Below, piece after piece: positions 10,172 to 18,979 of a DNA stretch of 64,000 bases. Positions within the stretch are counted from its first letter, which is position 1. Each line of letters opens with the position of its first letter. The notes beneath the pieces are model-generated. The model was not told the origin of the DNA. It saw nothing but the letters and a program-made list of their open reading frames with translations, and searched no databases. The translations under genes and the position numbers were made by a program. Source of the stretch: Blastococcus sp. LR1 (GTDB lineage Bacteria > Actinomycetota > Actinomycetes > Mycobacteriales > Geodermatophilaceae); the NCBI RefSeq assembly GCF_020166105.1, contig NZ_JAIUJY010000003.1:1-64000 (forward strand), read 5' to 3'.

Positions 10172-11475
10172 TGACCGACCAGAACACCAGCACGACCGAC
10201 CTCACCACCCAGCCGGCCACCCTCGCCTCGGAGCTCTTCGCTCCGGGCGTGGGTGCCCAGGCGGGCCCGCCGACCACCCCGGCCGACTCGACCGACGTCG
10301 CCCCGGGTGCGCACTCGCACGGTGGCCCGGCTCCGACCGGTTCACCGGCCGAACGGTTCACCTCGACCGACCCGGACGCCTTCGGCGTGCCGACCGGTCG
10401 CGAGGAGACGTGGCGCTTCACGCCGATGAAGCGGATCAAGCCGCTGCTCGACGGTGCGGCCTCGAGCGCGTTGCTCGGCTGGACGACGGATCTGCCCGAG
10501 GGCGTCGAGCTCGTCCGCGTGGACGCCGGTGACCCGCTGATCAAGGGCCTGCCCGACCCGGTCGACCGGCTCGCCGCGCTGACCCGCCAGAACGCCGACG
10601 GCGCCGACGTGGTCCGCGTGGCCAAGGAGGCCCAGCTCGACCGTCCGGTCACGCTCGGTCTCGCCGGCACCGGCTCCGATGACGTCGTCTGGGGTCAGCT
10701 TGTGGTCGAGGTCGGCGCGTTCGCCAAGGCGACCGTCGTCCTGGACCACACCGGCCTGGCCCGCTACTCCGGTGGCGTCTCGGTCCTCGTCGGCGACGGC
10801 GCGCAGGTCACCCTCGTGTCGGTGCAGGACTGGGCGCCGGGTGCCGTGCACGGCGGTCAGTACGACGCCGTCGTCGGCCGCGACGCGACCTTCAAGCAGG
10901 TCGTGGTCACCCTCGGCGGCGACGTCGTCCGCCTGGTCAGCAACGTGCAGTACACCGGCCCCGGCGGTCGCGCGGACCTCTTCGGCGTCTACTTCTCCGA
11001 CGAGACGCAGCACCAGGAGCACCGCCTCTGGGTCGACCACGCCGTTCCGAACTGCACCAGCAACGTGCTCTACAAGGGCGCGCTGCAGGGCGAGGGCGCG
11101 CGCTCGGTCTGGATCGGCGACGTCCGCATCCGCCCGGCGGCCACCGGCACCGAGACCTACGAGCTCAACCGGAACCTGGTGCTCACCGACGGCGCCCGCG
11201 CCGACTCGGTGCCGAACCTGGAGATCGAGACCGGCGAGATCGTCTCCGCCGGCCACGCCAGCGCCACCGGCCGGTTCGACGACGAGCAGCTGTTCTACCT
11301 CTGCTCGCGCGGCATCGACGCCGAGACCGCCCGCCGCCTGGTGGTCCGCGGCTTCTTCGCCGACGTCGTCCAGCACATCGGCGTGGACGAGCTGCAGGAC
11401 CGCCTGATGGCCACCATCGACGCGCGTCTCGGCGCCCTCCCGGGTCTGGACGAGCAGCCGGTCGAGGTCGCCTGA
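10171..11475 (+). CDS. sufD: Fe-S cluster assembly protein SufD
   Basis: Paralogue of SufB that pairs with it in the SufBC2D scaffold. The 434-aa protein has the SufD beta-helix core and C-terminal segment GHASATGRFDDEQLFYLCSRGI followed by ARRLVVRGFFADVV. These parallel SufB's own C-terminal motif. The N-terminal 55 residues are low complexity. The start codon overlaps the sufB stop by one base, so coupling is expected. The following Rieske gene begins 1 bp after its stop. Confidence 0.95.
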   Translation: MTDQNTSTTDLTTQPATLASELFAPGVGAQAGPPTTPADSTDVAPGAHSHGGPAPTGSPAERFTSTDPDAFGVPTGREETWRFTPMKRIKPLLDGAASSALLGWTTDLPEGVELVRVDAGDPLIKGLPDPVDRLAALTRQNADGADVVRVAKEAQLDRPVTLGLAGTGSDDVVWGQLVVEVGAFAKATVVLDHTGLARYSGGVSVLVGDGAQVTLVSVQDWAPGAVHGGQYDAVVGRDATFKQVVVTLGGDVVRLVSNVQYTGPGGRADLFGVYFSDETQHQEHRLWVDHAVPNCTSNVLYKGALQGEGARSVWIGDVRIRPAATGTETYELNRNLVLTDGARADSVPNLEIETGEIVSAGHASATGRFDDEQLFYLCSRGIDAETARRLVVRGFFADVVQHIGVDELQDRLMATIDARLGALPGLDEQPVEVA

Positions 11476-11476
11476 C

Positions 11477-11830
11477 ATGGCGTTCGAGCGGATCTGCGCG
11501 CTCTCCCAGGTCCCCGAGAACGGGGCCCTGCGGGTGGAGCTGGCGGACGTCGACGTCGCCGTCGTCCGCTACGAGGGCTCGGTCTATGCGATCCAGGACC
11601 TCTGCTCGCACGCCGAGGTCCCTCTCTCCGAGGGTGACGTCGAGACCTTCGACGGCGCCCCCACCATCGAGTGCTGGCTGCACGGGTCGTGCTTCGACCT
11701 GCGCACCGGCGAGCCCACCAACCTGCCGGCCACCGAGCCGGTCGACGTCTACCCCGTCCGCGTGGAAGGGGAGGACGTGCTCGTCGACACCGAGTCCGAC
11801 GGCCGCCTCCCGCTCGCGGCCGGCAGCTGA
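11477..11830 (+). CDS. Rieske [2Fe-2S] ferredoxin in the SUF operon
   Basis: A 117-aa single-domain Rieske protein of the type seen as ferredoxin subunits of ring-hydroxylating oxygenases. Cluster ligands are visible as C43-S-H45 and C66-W-L-H69, with the loop ...WLHGSCFDLRTGEP. It sits between sufD and sufC with 1-bp and 10-bp spacing, so it is clearly part of the operon. This placement is common in actinobacterial SUF operons. A role as electron donor during cluster assembly is plausible but is an inference from context. Confidence 0.9.
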   Translation: MAFERICALSQVPENGALRVELADVDVAVVRYEGSVYAIQDLCSHAEVPLSEGDVETFDGAPTIECWLHGSCFDLRTGEPTNLPATEPVDVYPVRVEGEDVLVDTESDGRLPLAAGS

Positions 11831-11840
11831 AGGAGAAGAA

Positions 11841-12611
11841 GTGTCCGTTCTGGAGATCCGCGACCTGCACGTCACGGTCGGCGAGGGTGACGACACCAAG
11901 GAGATCCTCCGTGGCGTCGACCTGACCGTCCGCTCGGGCGAGACGCACGCGATCATGGGCCCGAACGGGTCGGGCAAGTCGACCCTGGCCTACTCGATCG
12001 CGGGCCACCCGAAGTACACGATCACCGGCGGGACCGTCACGCTCGACGGCGAGGACGTCCTCGCGATGAGCGTCGACGAGCGCGCCCGCGCCGGCCTGTT
12101 CCTGGCCATGCAGTACCCGGTCGAGGTCCCCGGCGTCTCGGTGTCGAACTTCCTGCGCACCGCCGCCACCGCGATCAAGGGCGAGGCCCCCAAGCTCCGC
12201 ACCTGGGTCAAGGACGTCAAGACCGAGATGGCCGGCCTGGAGATGGACTCCGCGTTCGCCGAGCGGAACGTCAACGAGGGCTTCTCCGGCGGTGAGAAGA
12301 AGCGCCACGAGATCCTGCAGATGCGCCTGCTCAAGCCGGGCATCGCGATCCTCGACGAGACCGACTCCGGCCTCGACGTCGACGCCCTCCGCGTGGTCTC
12401 CGAAGGCGTGAACCGCAGCCGTGAGGACAGCGACGTCGGCGTCCTGCTGATCACGCACTACACGCGGATCCTGAAGTACATCAAGCCCGACTTCGTGCAC
12501 GTCTTCGTCGCCGGCAAGATCGTCGACGAGGGTGGTCCGGAGCTCGCCGCCAAGCTCGAGGACGAGGGCTACGCCGCCTACGTCAAGCCCGCGGAGGTCG
12601 CACAGGCATGA
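11841..12611 (+). CDS. sufC: SUF complex ATPase SufC
   Basis: ABC-type ATPase that drives conformational change in SufBC2D. The 256-aa protein has Walker A GPNGSGKST (about residues 37-45), a signature of SufC type FSGGEKKRHEILQM, Walker B ILDETDSGLDVD and the H-motif ITHYTRIL. GTG at 11841 is preceded by AGGAGA at 11831-11836. The stop overlaps sufS by 4 bp. It is cytosolic, with no membrane partner. Confidence 0.96.
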   Translation: MSVLEIRDLHVTVGEGDDTKEILRGVDLTVRSGETHAIMGPNGSGKSTLAYSIAGHPKYTITGGTVTLDGEDVLAMSVDERARAGLFLAMQYPVEVPGVSVSNFLRTAATAIKGEAPKLRTWVKDVKTEMAGLEMDSAFAERNVNEGFSGGEKKRHEILQMRLLKPGIAILDETDSGLDVDALRVVSEGVNRSREDSDVGVLLITHYTRILKYIKPDFVHVFVAGKIVDEGGPELAAKLEDEGYAAYVKPAEVAQA

Positions 12612-13921
12612 CCCAGACCGCCTCGCGTCCCGATGCCGGGGCGCAGCGAGCGCCCCTGCCTCTGGACGTCGAGGTGATCCGGGCCGACTTCCCGATCCTG
12701 ACCCGCACGGTCCGGGACGGGAAGCGCCTGGTCTACCTCGACTCGGGGGCGACCTCCCAGAAGCCGCGTCAGGTGCTCGACGCCGAGCGCTGGTTCTACG
12801 AGAACGTGAACGCCGCGCCGCACCGGGGAGCCCACCAGCTCGCCGAGGAGGCCACCGGCGCCTACGAGGAGGCCCGGGCGAAGATCGGCTCGTTCATCGG
12901 GGCTCCCGAGACCGAGATCGTCTTCACCCGGAACACCACCGAGGCGATCAACCTCGTGGCCTACGCGCTCTCCAACGCCGCGACCGCGAAGGAGCCGGAC
13001 TTCCGGACCTACGCCGTCGGCCAGGGTGACGAGATCGTGGTCACCGAGATGGAGCACCACGCCAACCTGCTGCCCTGGCAGCAGCTGTGCGAGCGGACGG
13101 GTGCGACCCTGCGCTGGCTCGGGCTCACCGATGACGGCCGGCTGGACCTCTCGGACCTCGACACGGTGGTCAACGAGCGGACCAAGCTCGTCTCGGTCAC
13201 CCAGCAGTCGAACATCCTCGGCACGATCAACCCGATCGCTCCGATCGTGGCGCGGGCCCGCGAGGTCGGCGCCCTGGTCATGGTCGACGGCGCCCAATCG
13301 GTGCCGCACCAGCCGATCGACGTGGCCGAGCTCGGCGCGGACTTCCTGGTGTTCTCCGGGCACAAGATGCTCGGGCCCACCGGCGTCGGCGTGCTGTGGG
13401 GCCGCTACGAGGTGCTCGACAAGCTGCCGCCGTTCCTCACCGGTGGCTCGATGATCGAGGTCGTGCGCATGGAGGGCTCCACCTTCATGCCGCCGCCGCA
13501 GCGCTTCGAGGCCGGTGTCCCGATGACCGCGCAGGTGGTCGGGCTCGGTGCGGCCGTCGACTACCTCCAGGCCCTGGGCATGGACACGGTCGAGGAGCAC
13601 GAGAAGGCGCTCACGGCCTACGCGTTGGAGAAGCTGGCCGAGATCCCCGGCGTCACGGTGATCGGCCCGCCCGACACCGTGGCCCGCGGGGGAGCGATCT
13701 CCTTCACCGTCGAGGACATCCACCCGCACGACGTGGGCCAGGTGCTCGACGACCTCGGCATCGCCGTGCGCGTGGGGCACCACTGCGCCTGGCCGGTGGT
13801 GCGCCGCTACGGCGTTCCGGCCACCACCCGGGCCACGTTCTACGTGCACACCGGCTACGACGACATCGACGCGCTGGCGGACGGAATTCGCGCGGCCCAG
13901 AAGTTCTTCGGAACTGTGTGA
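12608..13921 (+). CDS. sufS: SufS-type cysteine desulfurase
   Basis: PLP enzyme (class V aminotransferase fold, group II) that removes sulfur from cysteine as an enzyme-bound persulfide. The 437-aa protein has the PLP lysine K253 in FSGHKMLGPTG, the EMEHHANLLPWQ segment, and the catalytic Cys393 in RVGHHCAWPVV. Its start overlaps the sufC stop by ATGA. The partner sufU begins 10 bp later and accepts the sulfur. A diverged relative lies at 58191-59528. Confidence 0.96.
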   Translation: MTQTASRPDAGAQRAPLPLDVEVIRADFPILTRTVRDGKRLVYLDSGATSQKPRQVLDAERWFYENVNAAPHRGAHQLAEEATGAYEEARAKIGSFIGAPETEIVFTRNTTEAINLVAYALSNAATAKEPDFRTYAVGQGDEIVVTEMEHHANLLPWQQLCERTGATLRWLGLTDDGRLDLSDLDTVVNERTKLVSVTQQSNILGTINPIAPIVARAREVGALVMVDGAQSVPHQPIDVAELGADFLVFSGHKMLGPTGVGVLWGRYEVLDKLPPFLTGGSMIEVVRMEGSTFMPPPQRFEAGVPMTAQVVGLGAAVDYLQALGMDTVEEHEKALTAYALEKLAEIPGVTVIGPPDTVARGGAISFTVEDIHPHDVGQVLDDLGIAVRVGHHCAWPVVRRYGVPATTRATFYVHTGYDDIDALADGIRAAQKFFGTV

Positions 13922-13931
13922 GGCGCGTCTG

Positions 13932-14393
13932 ATGCAGCTGGAATCGATGTACCAGGAGATCATCCTGGACCACTACAAGAACCCGCACGGGCGCGGTCTC
14001 CGCGACCCGTTCGACGCCGAGGTGCACCACGTCAACCCGACCTGCGGTGACGAGATCACCCTGCGGGTGAAGATCGACGGCGACACGATCGCCGACGTCT
14101 CCTACGAGGGCATGGGCTGCTCCATCAGCCAGGCCTCGATCTCGGCCATGTACGACCTGGTGGTCGGCAAGTCGGTGTCCGAGGCGCTGGGCACCGGCGA
14201 GCACTTCATGACCCTGATGCAGGCGAAGGGCGACCCCGCGGTCGCCGAGAAGCTCGAGGACGAGCTGGAGGACGCCGTCGCGTTCGCCGGCGTGTCCAAG
14301 TACCCCGCGCGCGTCAAGTGCGCCCTGCTCAGCTGGATGGCGTTGAAGGACGCGTCCGCCCGCGCAGTGTCGACGGCTGGAGGCCAGTCATGA
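13932..14393 (+). CDS. sufU: SufU sulfur acceptor (IscU-like)
   Basis: Zinc-dependent sulfurtransferase that relays persulfide sulfur from SufS to SufBCD in organisms lacking SufE. The 153-aa product shows the expected ligand sites: NPTCGDEI (first Cys), GMGCSISQAS (second Cys) and RVKCALLSW (third Cys), plus the N-terminal MYQEIILDHYKNP motif. The family's Gly-rich insertion between strands is present in shortened form. The stop overlaps the start of the DUF59 gene by 4 bp. Confidence 0.94.
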   Translation: MQLESMYQEIILDHYKNPHGRGLRDPFDAEVHHVNPTCGDEITLRVKIDGDTIADVSYEGMGCSISQASISAMYDLVVGKSVSEALGTGEHFMTLMQAKGDPAVAEKLEDELEDAVAFAGVSKYPARVKCALLSWMALKDASARAVSTAGGQS

Positions 14394-14776
14394 GCGAGAC
14401 CACCGAGAACCCGACCACTGCCGAGACCTCGGGGGAGCTGCCGGCCTACAAGTCGGCGCTGCTCGAGGACCTCGAGGAGGCCATGCGCGACGTCGTCGAC
14501 CCGGAGCTGGGCGTCAACGTCGTCGACCTGGGCCTCGTCTACGGCCTCGACGTCGACGAGTCGAACGTCGCGATCATCGACATGACGCTGACCTCGGCGG
14601 CCTGCCCGCTGACCGACGTCATCGAGGACCAGGCCCGTCAGGCCCTGACCGGCGGCCCCGGCCCCGGCCTGGTGGACGACATCCGGATCAACTGGGTCTG
14701 GATGCCGCCGTGGGGCCCGGACAAGATCACCGACGACGGTCGCGAGCAGCTCCGCGCGCTCGGCTTCCGCGTCTGA
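14390..14776 (+). CDS. sufT: SufT-like metal-sulfur cluster assembly factor (DUF59/MIP18)
   Basis: Small 128-aa MIP18/PaaD-like protein of the type that ends many actinobacterial SUF operons and helps Fe-S maturation or delivery. Visible family motifs are VVDPELGVNVVDLGLVYG and the conserved Cys in TSAACPLTDVIEDQ, followed by NWVWMPPWGPDKIT. The first 18 residues are acidic and disordered. ATG at 14390 overlaps the sufU stop. A hairpin follows 7 bp beyond the stop, marking the operon end. Confidence 0.9.
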   Translation: MSETTENPTTAETSGELPAYKSALLEDLEEAMRDVVDPELGVNVVDLGLVYGLDVDESNVAIIDMTLTSAACPLTDVIEDQARQALTGGPGPGLVDDIRINWVWMPPWGPDKITDDGREQLRALGFRV

Positions 14777-14783
14777 TGAAGGA

Positions 14784-14807
14784 CCTCGCTGCCCCCCAGC
14801 AGCGAGG
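14784..14807. terminator. SUF operon terminator hairpin
   Basis: CCTCGCTG (14784-14791) pairs perfectly with CAGCGAGG (14800-14807) around an 8-nt C-rich loop. It lies between the convergent sufT and the 14821-16647 gene, so it may end transcripts from both sides. There is no U-tract. Confidence 0.6.
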
Positions 14808-14820
14808 CCGCTCCAGCACG

Positions 14821-16647
14821 TCACCTTAGGTCGGCCAGGCGCGCGGCGAAGCCGGCGACCGGCCGGTGCTCGCGGAGCATGCCGATGACCAGCAGGATGC
14901 TGCCGGCGATCAGCACGGCCGCCCCTGGCCAGGGCAGCGACCGCGCGGCCAGACCGAGCGCGAGCGCCAGCGCGGTGACGGCGCCGACGAGCAGCGGCGC
15001 GCGCAGCCCCGCCCGGCCGCCCGCCACCATCGCCACGGCGGCGGCTCCGAGCACCAGCACCACGCGGAGGAGTTCGGCGGAAGCGATGGCGAGCACGGTG
15101 GACGGCGCTGCCGCCACCACCAGAGCCGGGCCCCACGTGGGCCAGGACGCCTTCCGGAGCAGACCTCGCCCCGAGGCCAGCAGGAGCCCCGCGGCTGCGG
15201 GCAGGCTGTACGCCTCCACCGCGCCCAGGCCTGCGTCGGCGGCGGCGATCCAGCCGGCCAGCACGAGCTGGACCGCGCCCACCCGCCAGGCGGTCGTCGC
15301 GTCCTCGGCTGCGTCCGCGGCGGTGCCGGGGCCTCCGGTCCACCAGGCCCAGGCCAGCGTGACCGCGCCCTGGACGGCGAGGTGGACGGCGATCGGTCCG
15401 GCAGCGCCCTGGGTCACGAGCACGCCCACCGCGATGGCGGCGACCGCAGCTCCGGCGACCGCGGTGGCCCGGCGGGAGTCCCGGTCCAGCCGGGCGGTCG
15501 TCGCCAGCGCCAGCACGTAGAGCCCGGTCAGCAGCACGGCGACGGCGCTGGGGGAGGCCCACCCGTCGGGAAGACCCAGCAGCGCGGCGCCGGCGAGGCA
15601 GCCGAGCGCGGTCGGCGCGGCCACCGGCCGGTCGTCCCTGCGGAGGACGGCCACCCAGACGGTCGGCACGGCGGTGAGCAGGAGCAGCAGCGCGATCTCC
15701 GACCAGTGCCGGCCGTCGACCAGCCGGGCGATGGAGAGGACCGCGAGCAGCACGCCCCCCGTGAGGGCGACGGGCAGGAGCAGTCCGCGCCGCCAGCCGG
15801 AGAGCTCGGCGGCAGCGGCCGCCGCCACCAGGACGCCGGCGAAGCCGGCCACCGCGACGGCGACGGGGCCGCCGGCGGAGCAGGCGCCGGTGACGGCGGC
15901 CGCGGTTCCCGCCCCGGCCACGACCGGCACCAGGCGGGGTGGTCCCAGCAGCACGTCCAGCGGTCGGCGCAACCGTGCGAGCAGCAACCCGCCGGCGGCC
16001 GCGGCGACCAGCGCCGTCGCGAGCCATCGTCCGGCGCCGGATCCGGTCCACGCCTCGACGGACCCGCCCAGCACCCCGGCGGCGAACCACGGCGCGGTCG
16101 TCGCCATCGTCAGCCGGCCGACGAGCGGCCGTCCCCACAGGGCGGTGCCGAGGCCCACCACGGCGACGCCGAGGAAGAGCTCGGTGCGCAGGAACCCCGG
16201 CACGAGGTCCAGCGACCGCAGCACGGCGACCTGACCGGCTGCCCAGGCGGCCAGCGGCCAGGCTGCCGGCCACCAGGTCGCCTTCGACCGGATCGCCGTG
16301 CTGCGGGAGAACACGTGGAGGCCCAGGTAGACGCCCGCGAGGCAGAGGGGGACCAGTGCGTCCCCGGTTGCCGGCGAGCCCACGAGGTCGCTGCCGCCCA
16401 GGCCCAGCCCGGCGGCGCTGGCCGCGAAGGTCTCGGCGGAGCTGCGCAGCCCTGCCCGGTGGGCGCGCACCGAGACGCCGGCGGCGACGGCGGCCAGCGC
16501 GAGCACCAGCCCCCGCACGACCGGCCCGCCGTGGGCCGAGGCGAGGGTCGCGCCGGCGCTGACCAGCAGGACGGCGCCGACGGCCAGGAGCACCTGCGGG
16601 GGCTTCGTCCGATAGGGGAGCGGTGGAACCGTTGCCGGCTGACCCAT
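14821..16647 (-). CDS. multi-pass membrane protein, SCO7613-like
   Basis: A 608-aa integral membrane protein with roughly twenty hydrophobic Ala/Leu/Val-rich segments and few polar loops. It resembles the C-terminal membrane domain of SCO7613-type actinobacterial proteins, whose function is unknown. It shares its opening (PPQVLLAVGAVLLVSAGAT) and a C-terminal EAYSLPAAAGLLLASG motif with the neighbouring gene at 16716-18848, so the two are tandem paralogues. It lacks that neighbour's zinc ribbon. ATG at 16647 is chosen for the G-rich ribosome-binding stretch 6-12 nt upstream. The 68-bp gap suggests co-transcription. Confidence 0.75.
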   Translation of the reverse strand: MGQPATVPPLPYRTKPPQVLLAVGAVLLVSAGATLASAHGGPVVRGLVLALAAVAAGVSVRAHRAGLRSSAETFAASAAGLGLGGSDLVGSPATGDALVPLCLAGVYLGLHVFSRSTAIRSKATWWPAAWPLAAWAAGQVAVLRSLDLVPGFLRTELFLGVAVVGLGTALWGRPLVGRLTMATTAPWFAAGVLGGSVEAWTGSGAGRWLATALVAAAAGGLLLARLRRPLDVLLGPPRLVPVVAGAGTAAAVTGACSAGGPVAVAVAGFAGVLVAAAAAAELSGWRRGLLLPVALTGGVLLAVLSIARLVDGRHWSEIALLLLLTAVPTVWVAVLRRDDRPVAAPTALGCLAGAALLGLPDGWASPSAVAVLLTGLYVLALATTARLDRDSRRATAVAGAAVAAIAVGVLVTQGAAGPIAVHLAVQGAVTLAWAWWTGGPGTAADAAEDATTAWRVGAVQLVLAGWIAAADAGLGAVEAYSLPAAAGLLLASGRGLLRKASWPTWGPALVVAAAPSTVLAIASAELLRVVLVLGAAAVAMVAGGRAGLRAPLLVGAVTALALALGLAARSLPWPGAAVLIAGSILLVIGMLREHRPVAGFAARLADLR

Positions 16648-16715
16648 GACGACCCCCTTTTCGTTGCGTCGCGACGTCCCACCGTAGGGCGGGGCGGCCC
16701 GGGCAGCAGCCCGGG

Positions 16716-18848
16716 TCAGCGCATCTGGGCGACCCAGGCGACCGCTTCGCGCGCCTGCTGCCGACGGCGCTCGTAGGTGGCGCCCACGACCAGCAGGACC
16801 AGGCCGGCGGCGCCGAGGCTGAGCCAGCGCGGGAGCAGTGGCGCGTACGGGCCGAGGCGGCCCACGGTGACGAGGAGCAGGACGCCGGCCCCGATCAGGA
16901 ACGGCCCCTGCCGGTGCCGGAGGACGCCCCCGACGGTGCAGAGCACGGCCGCGGCGACGACGAGGGCGAGCCGCAGCGCGGTCGGGTCGGCGACGACCAC
17001 CAGCGCCGAGGGCACCAGGGCGACGCCGACGGCCGGGCTCTCGGCAGCCCACGAGGGAGCGCCCGCCCGCAGCTGCGGCAGCGCCACGACGAGGAGCCCG
17101 AGCGCGGCGGGGAGCGTGTAGGCCTCGGGGGTGTCGACGCCGGCGCCGCCGACGGCGATCCAGCAGGCGAGGACCAGGTCGGCCACGGCGAGGGCCCCGA
17201 CACCGCGGCGACCGGAGACCAGCGCGTAGCCACCCGCGGCCACGCCGACGATGCCGAGCTGGATGCCGACCTGACCCCAGGCACCTGCTCCGGCCGAGGT
17301 CAGCCCGGCCGCGACCCCGGCGAGGCCGCCCCCGACCGCGAGCACCAGTTCTTCGCGGTGCCCGGCGCGCAGGGCCGCCAGGCCGAAGGCGGTGGCGCCC
17401 AGGAGAGCGAACAGCAGGCCGGCGACCGCGACGGCGAGGATCCCGTCGGCGCGGGCGTTGGCGATCGCCAGGGCCGGTGCCGCGAGGGCCGTGACCGTGG
17501 CCGGAACCCGCAGCGCAGGGAGCCGCACCGCGGCCAGCGCCGCCGGGACGACCGCGCCCAGGGTGAGCAGCGGGAGGGCCCGTGGGTCCGGGAGGTCGGA
17601 CACGAAGGTCGCCCCCAGGAAGGTCATCGCCGCGCCGCCGGCGGTGAGGGCCGCCACGGGAACGGGCAGGCGGGCCGCCGGCACGGCCAGGGTGAGCAGG
17701 ACCAGGCCCGTGGCCGTGGCCGCGATCGCGCCGGCCCCGCCGCCCATGGCCAGCGAGCCGGTGAGAGCCAGCCCACCGACGGCCGCCGCGGAGGCCGCCA
17801 CCGGAACGGGGGCAGGCAGTGGGCCGGCCGGCCGGGAGGCCAGGACGATCGCTGCGGCACCGGCGACGACCAGGACCGCCGTGGCCGCCCAGGACTCCGC
17901 CGGAGTCGCCGCGTCGATCGCCAGGGCCAGTCCGACCAGACTGCCCGCCGCCGTCGCCAGGCCTGCGAGCACGAGCGCGACCGGAGCCAGGGAGCGGCGC
18001 AGCGCTCGGGCCGCGACGAGGTCCGCCGCCGCGAGGGCCAGCAGGACGGCCGCTCCCAGGGGGGAGAGGAGCGAGGGGAGCAGCAGGAGCGGCAGCGGCT
18101 GGGCGGCGAGCAGCGCCGCCAGCGGCCAGACGGCGGTGCTGCGGGTCAACCGGCCCAGGGTCAGCGCTGCCACGAGGACGACGGCGCAGGAGACGACCCA
18201 CCACCAGCGCAGCGGGATCTCCTCGATGCGGAAGAGGCCGAGCCACCGGGCGGCGGCGAGGTCGATGACCAGGAGGGCGCTCCCGGCGGCGGCGAGCGCC
18301 TCCTCGGTGGCCCGCAGCCCGCGCCGGGCGGTCCAGGCGGAGGTCCCGCACGCGGCGGCCGTCGCCGTGAGCATCACGCCGGCCTGGAAGGCCAGCCCGA
18401 ACCGGGCCCAGGCGACGGCCACGAAGGTGAGCGCGGCGGTGACCACGAGCAGCGCGCCGAGTCCGAGGAGCACCTGCTGGGGGGTGAGCGCGCGCCGGCG
18501 GGCAGCAGCCGGGGGCGGCGGGCTCGCGGCGCCGCCGGGCATCGGTGGCGCCCACGGGGGAGGGCCGGGTGGCGTCCACGGCTGCGCGGCCGGGGCCGGG
18601 GCCGGCGGCACAGGTGTCGGTGCCGGGGGAGGGGCAGGGACTCCCGGAGCGGCGGCACGGAGGGTGGCGAGCAGCTCGTCGCGGTCACGGTTCAGCTCGC
18701 CGATCGTCGCCCCGATGCGGGCCAGGACCAGGGCCGCTTGCGCCGCGGCGGGCAGTCCGCACGACGGGCAGGGGCCCGGTCCGACGTCTGCGACCGGACG
18801 GCCGCAGACGGGACAGGCGGGCACCCACGGGCCTCCGGGCGGGCTCAT
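16716..18848 (-). CDS. zinc-ribbon multi-pass membrane protein, SCO7613-like
   Basis: A 710-aa protein in three parts: a zinc ribbon near the start with two Cys pairs (CPVCGRP and CPSCG), a Pro/Ala-rich linker at about residues 65-125, and a long membrane domain of about twenty hydrophobic segments. The membrane domain opens with TPQQVLLGLGALLVVTAALT and contains PEAYTLPAALGLLV near its end, both echoed in the next gene downstream. The ATG at 18848 puts the zinc ribbon at the N-terminus. Function is unknown. It is the first gene of a two-gene leftward unit, divergent from the ABC-F gene. Confidence 0.8.
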   Translation of the reverse strand: MSPPGGPWVPACPVCGRPVADVGPGPCPSCGLPAAAQAALVLARIGATIGELNRDRDELLATLRAAAPGVPAPPPAPTPVPPAPAPAAQPWTPPGPPPWAPPMPGGAASPPPPAAARRRALTPQQVLLGLGALLVVTAALTFVAVAWARFGLAFQAGVMLTATAAACGTSAWTARRGLRATEEALAAAGSALLVIDLAAARWLGLFRIEEIPLRWWWVVSCAVVLVAALTLGRLTRSTAVWPLAALLAAQPLPLLLLPSLLSPLGAAVLLALAAADLVAARALRRSLAPVALVLAGLATAAGSLVGLALAIDAATPAESWAATAVLVVAGAAAIVLASRPAGPLPAPVPVAASAAAVGGLALTGSLAMGGGAGAIAATATGLVLLTLAVPAARLPVPVAALTAGGAAMTFLGATFVSDLPDPRALPLLTLGAVVPAALAAVRLPALRVPATVTALAAPALAIANARADGILAVAVAGLLFALLGATAFGLAALRAGHREELVLAVGGGLAGVAAGLTSAGAGAWGQVGIQLGIVGVAAGGYALVSGRRGVGALAVADLVLACWIAVGGAGVDTPEAYTLPAALGLLVVALPQLRAGAPSWAAESPAVGVALVPSALVVVADPTALRLALVVAAAVLCTVGGVLRHRQGPFLIGAGVLLLVTVGRLGPYAPLLPRWLSLGAAGLVLLVVGATYERRRQQAREAVAWVAQMR

Positions 18849-18966
18849 GGCCGCATCCTGGCGCGCCGTTCCCCCGCGCGGTACCGGTCGGGCCCACAAC
18901 ACGCCCGGCCGTGTGATGCCGTCGATGTCACCCCGGAAACGTTCGTGGTATCCGGGAGGGAGCGCC

Positions 18967-18972
18967 TACCCT
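18967..18972 (+). promoter_or_regulatory. -10 box for leaderless ABC-F gene
   Basis: TACCCT ends 7 nt before the GTG at 18980. No Shine-Dalgarno sequence lies between them, so a leaderless transcript is the simplest reading. Confidence 0.5.
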
Positions 18973-18979
18973 GGGATCA

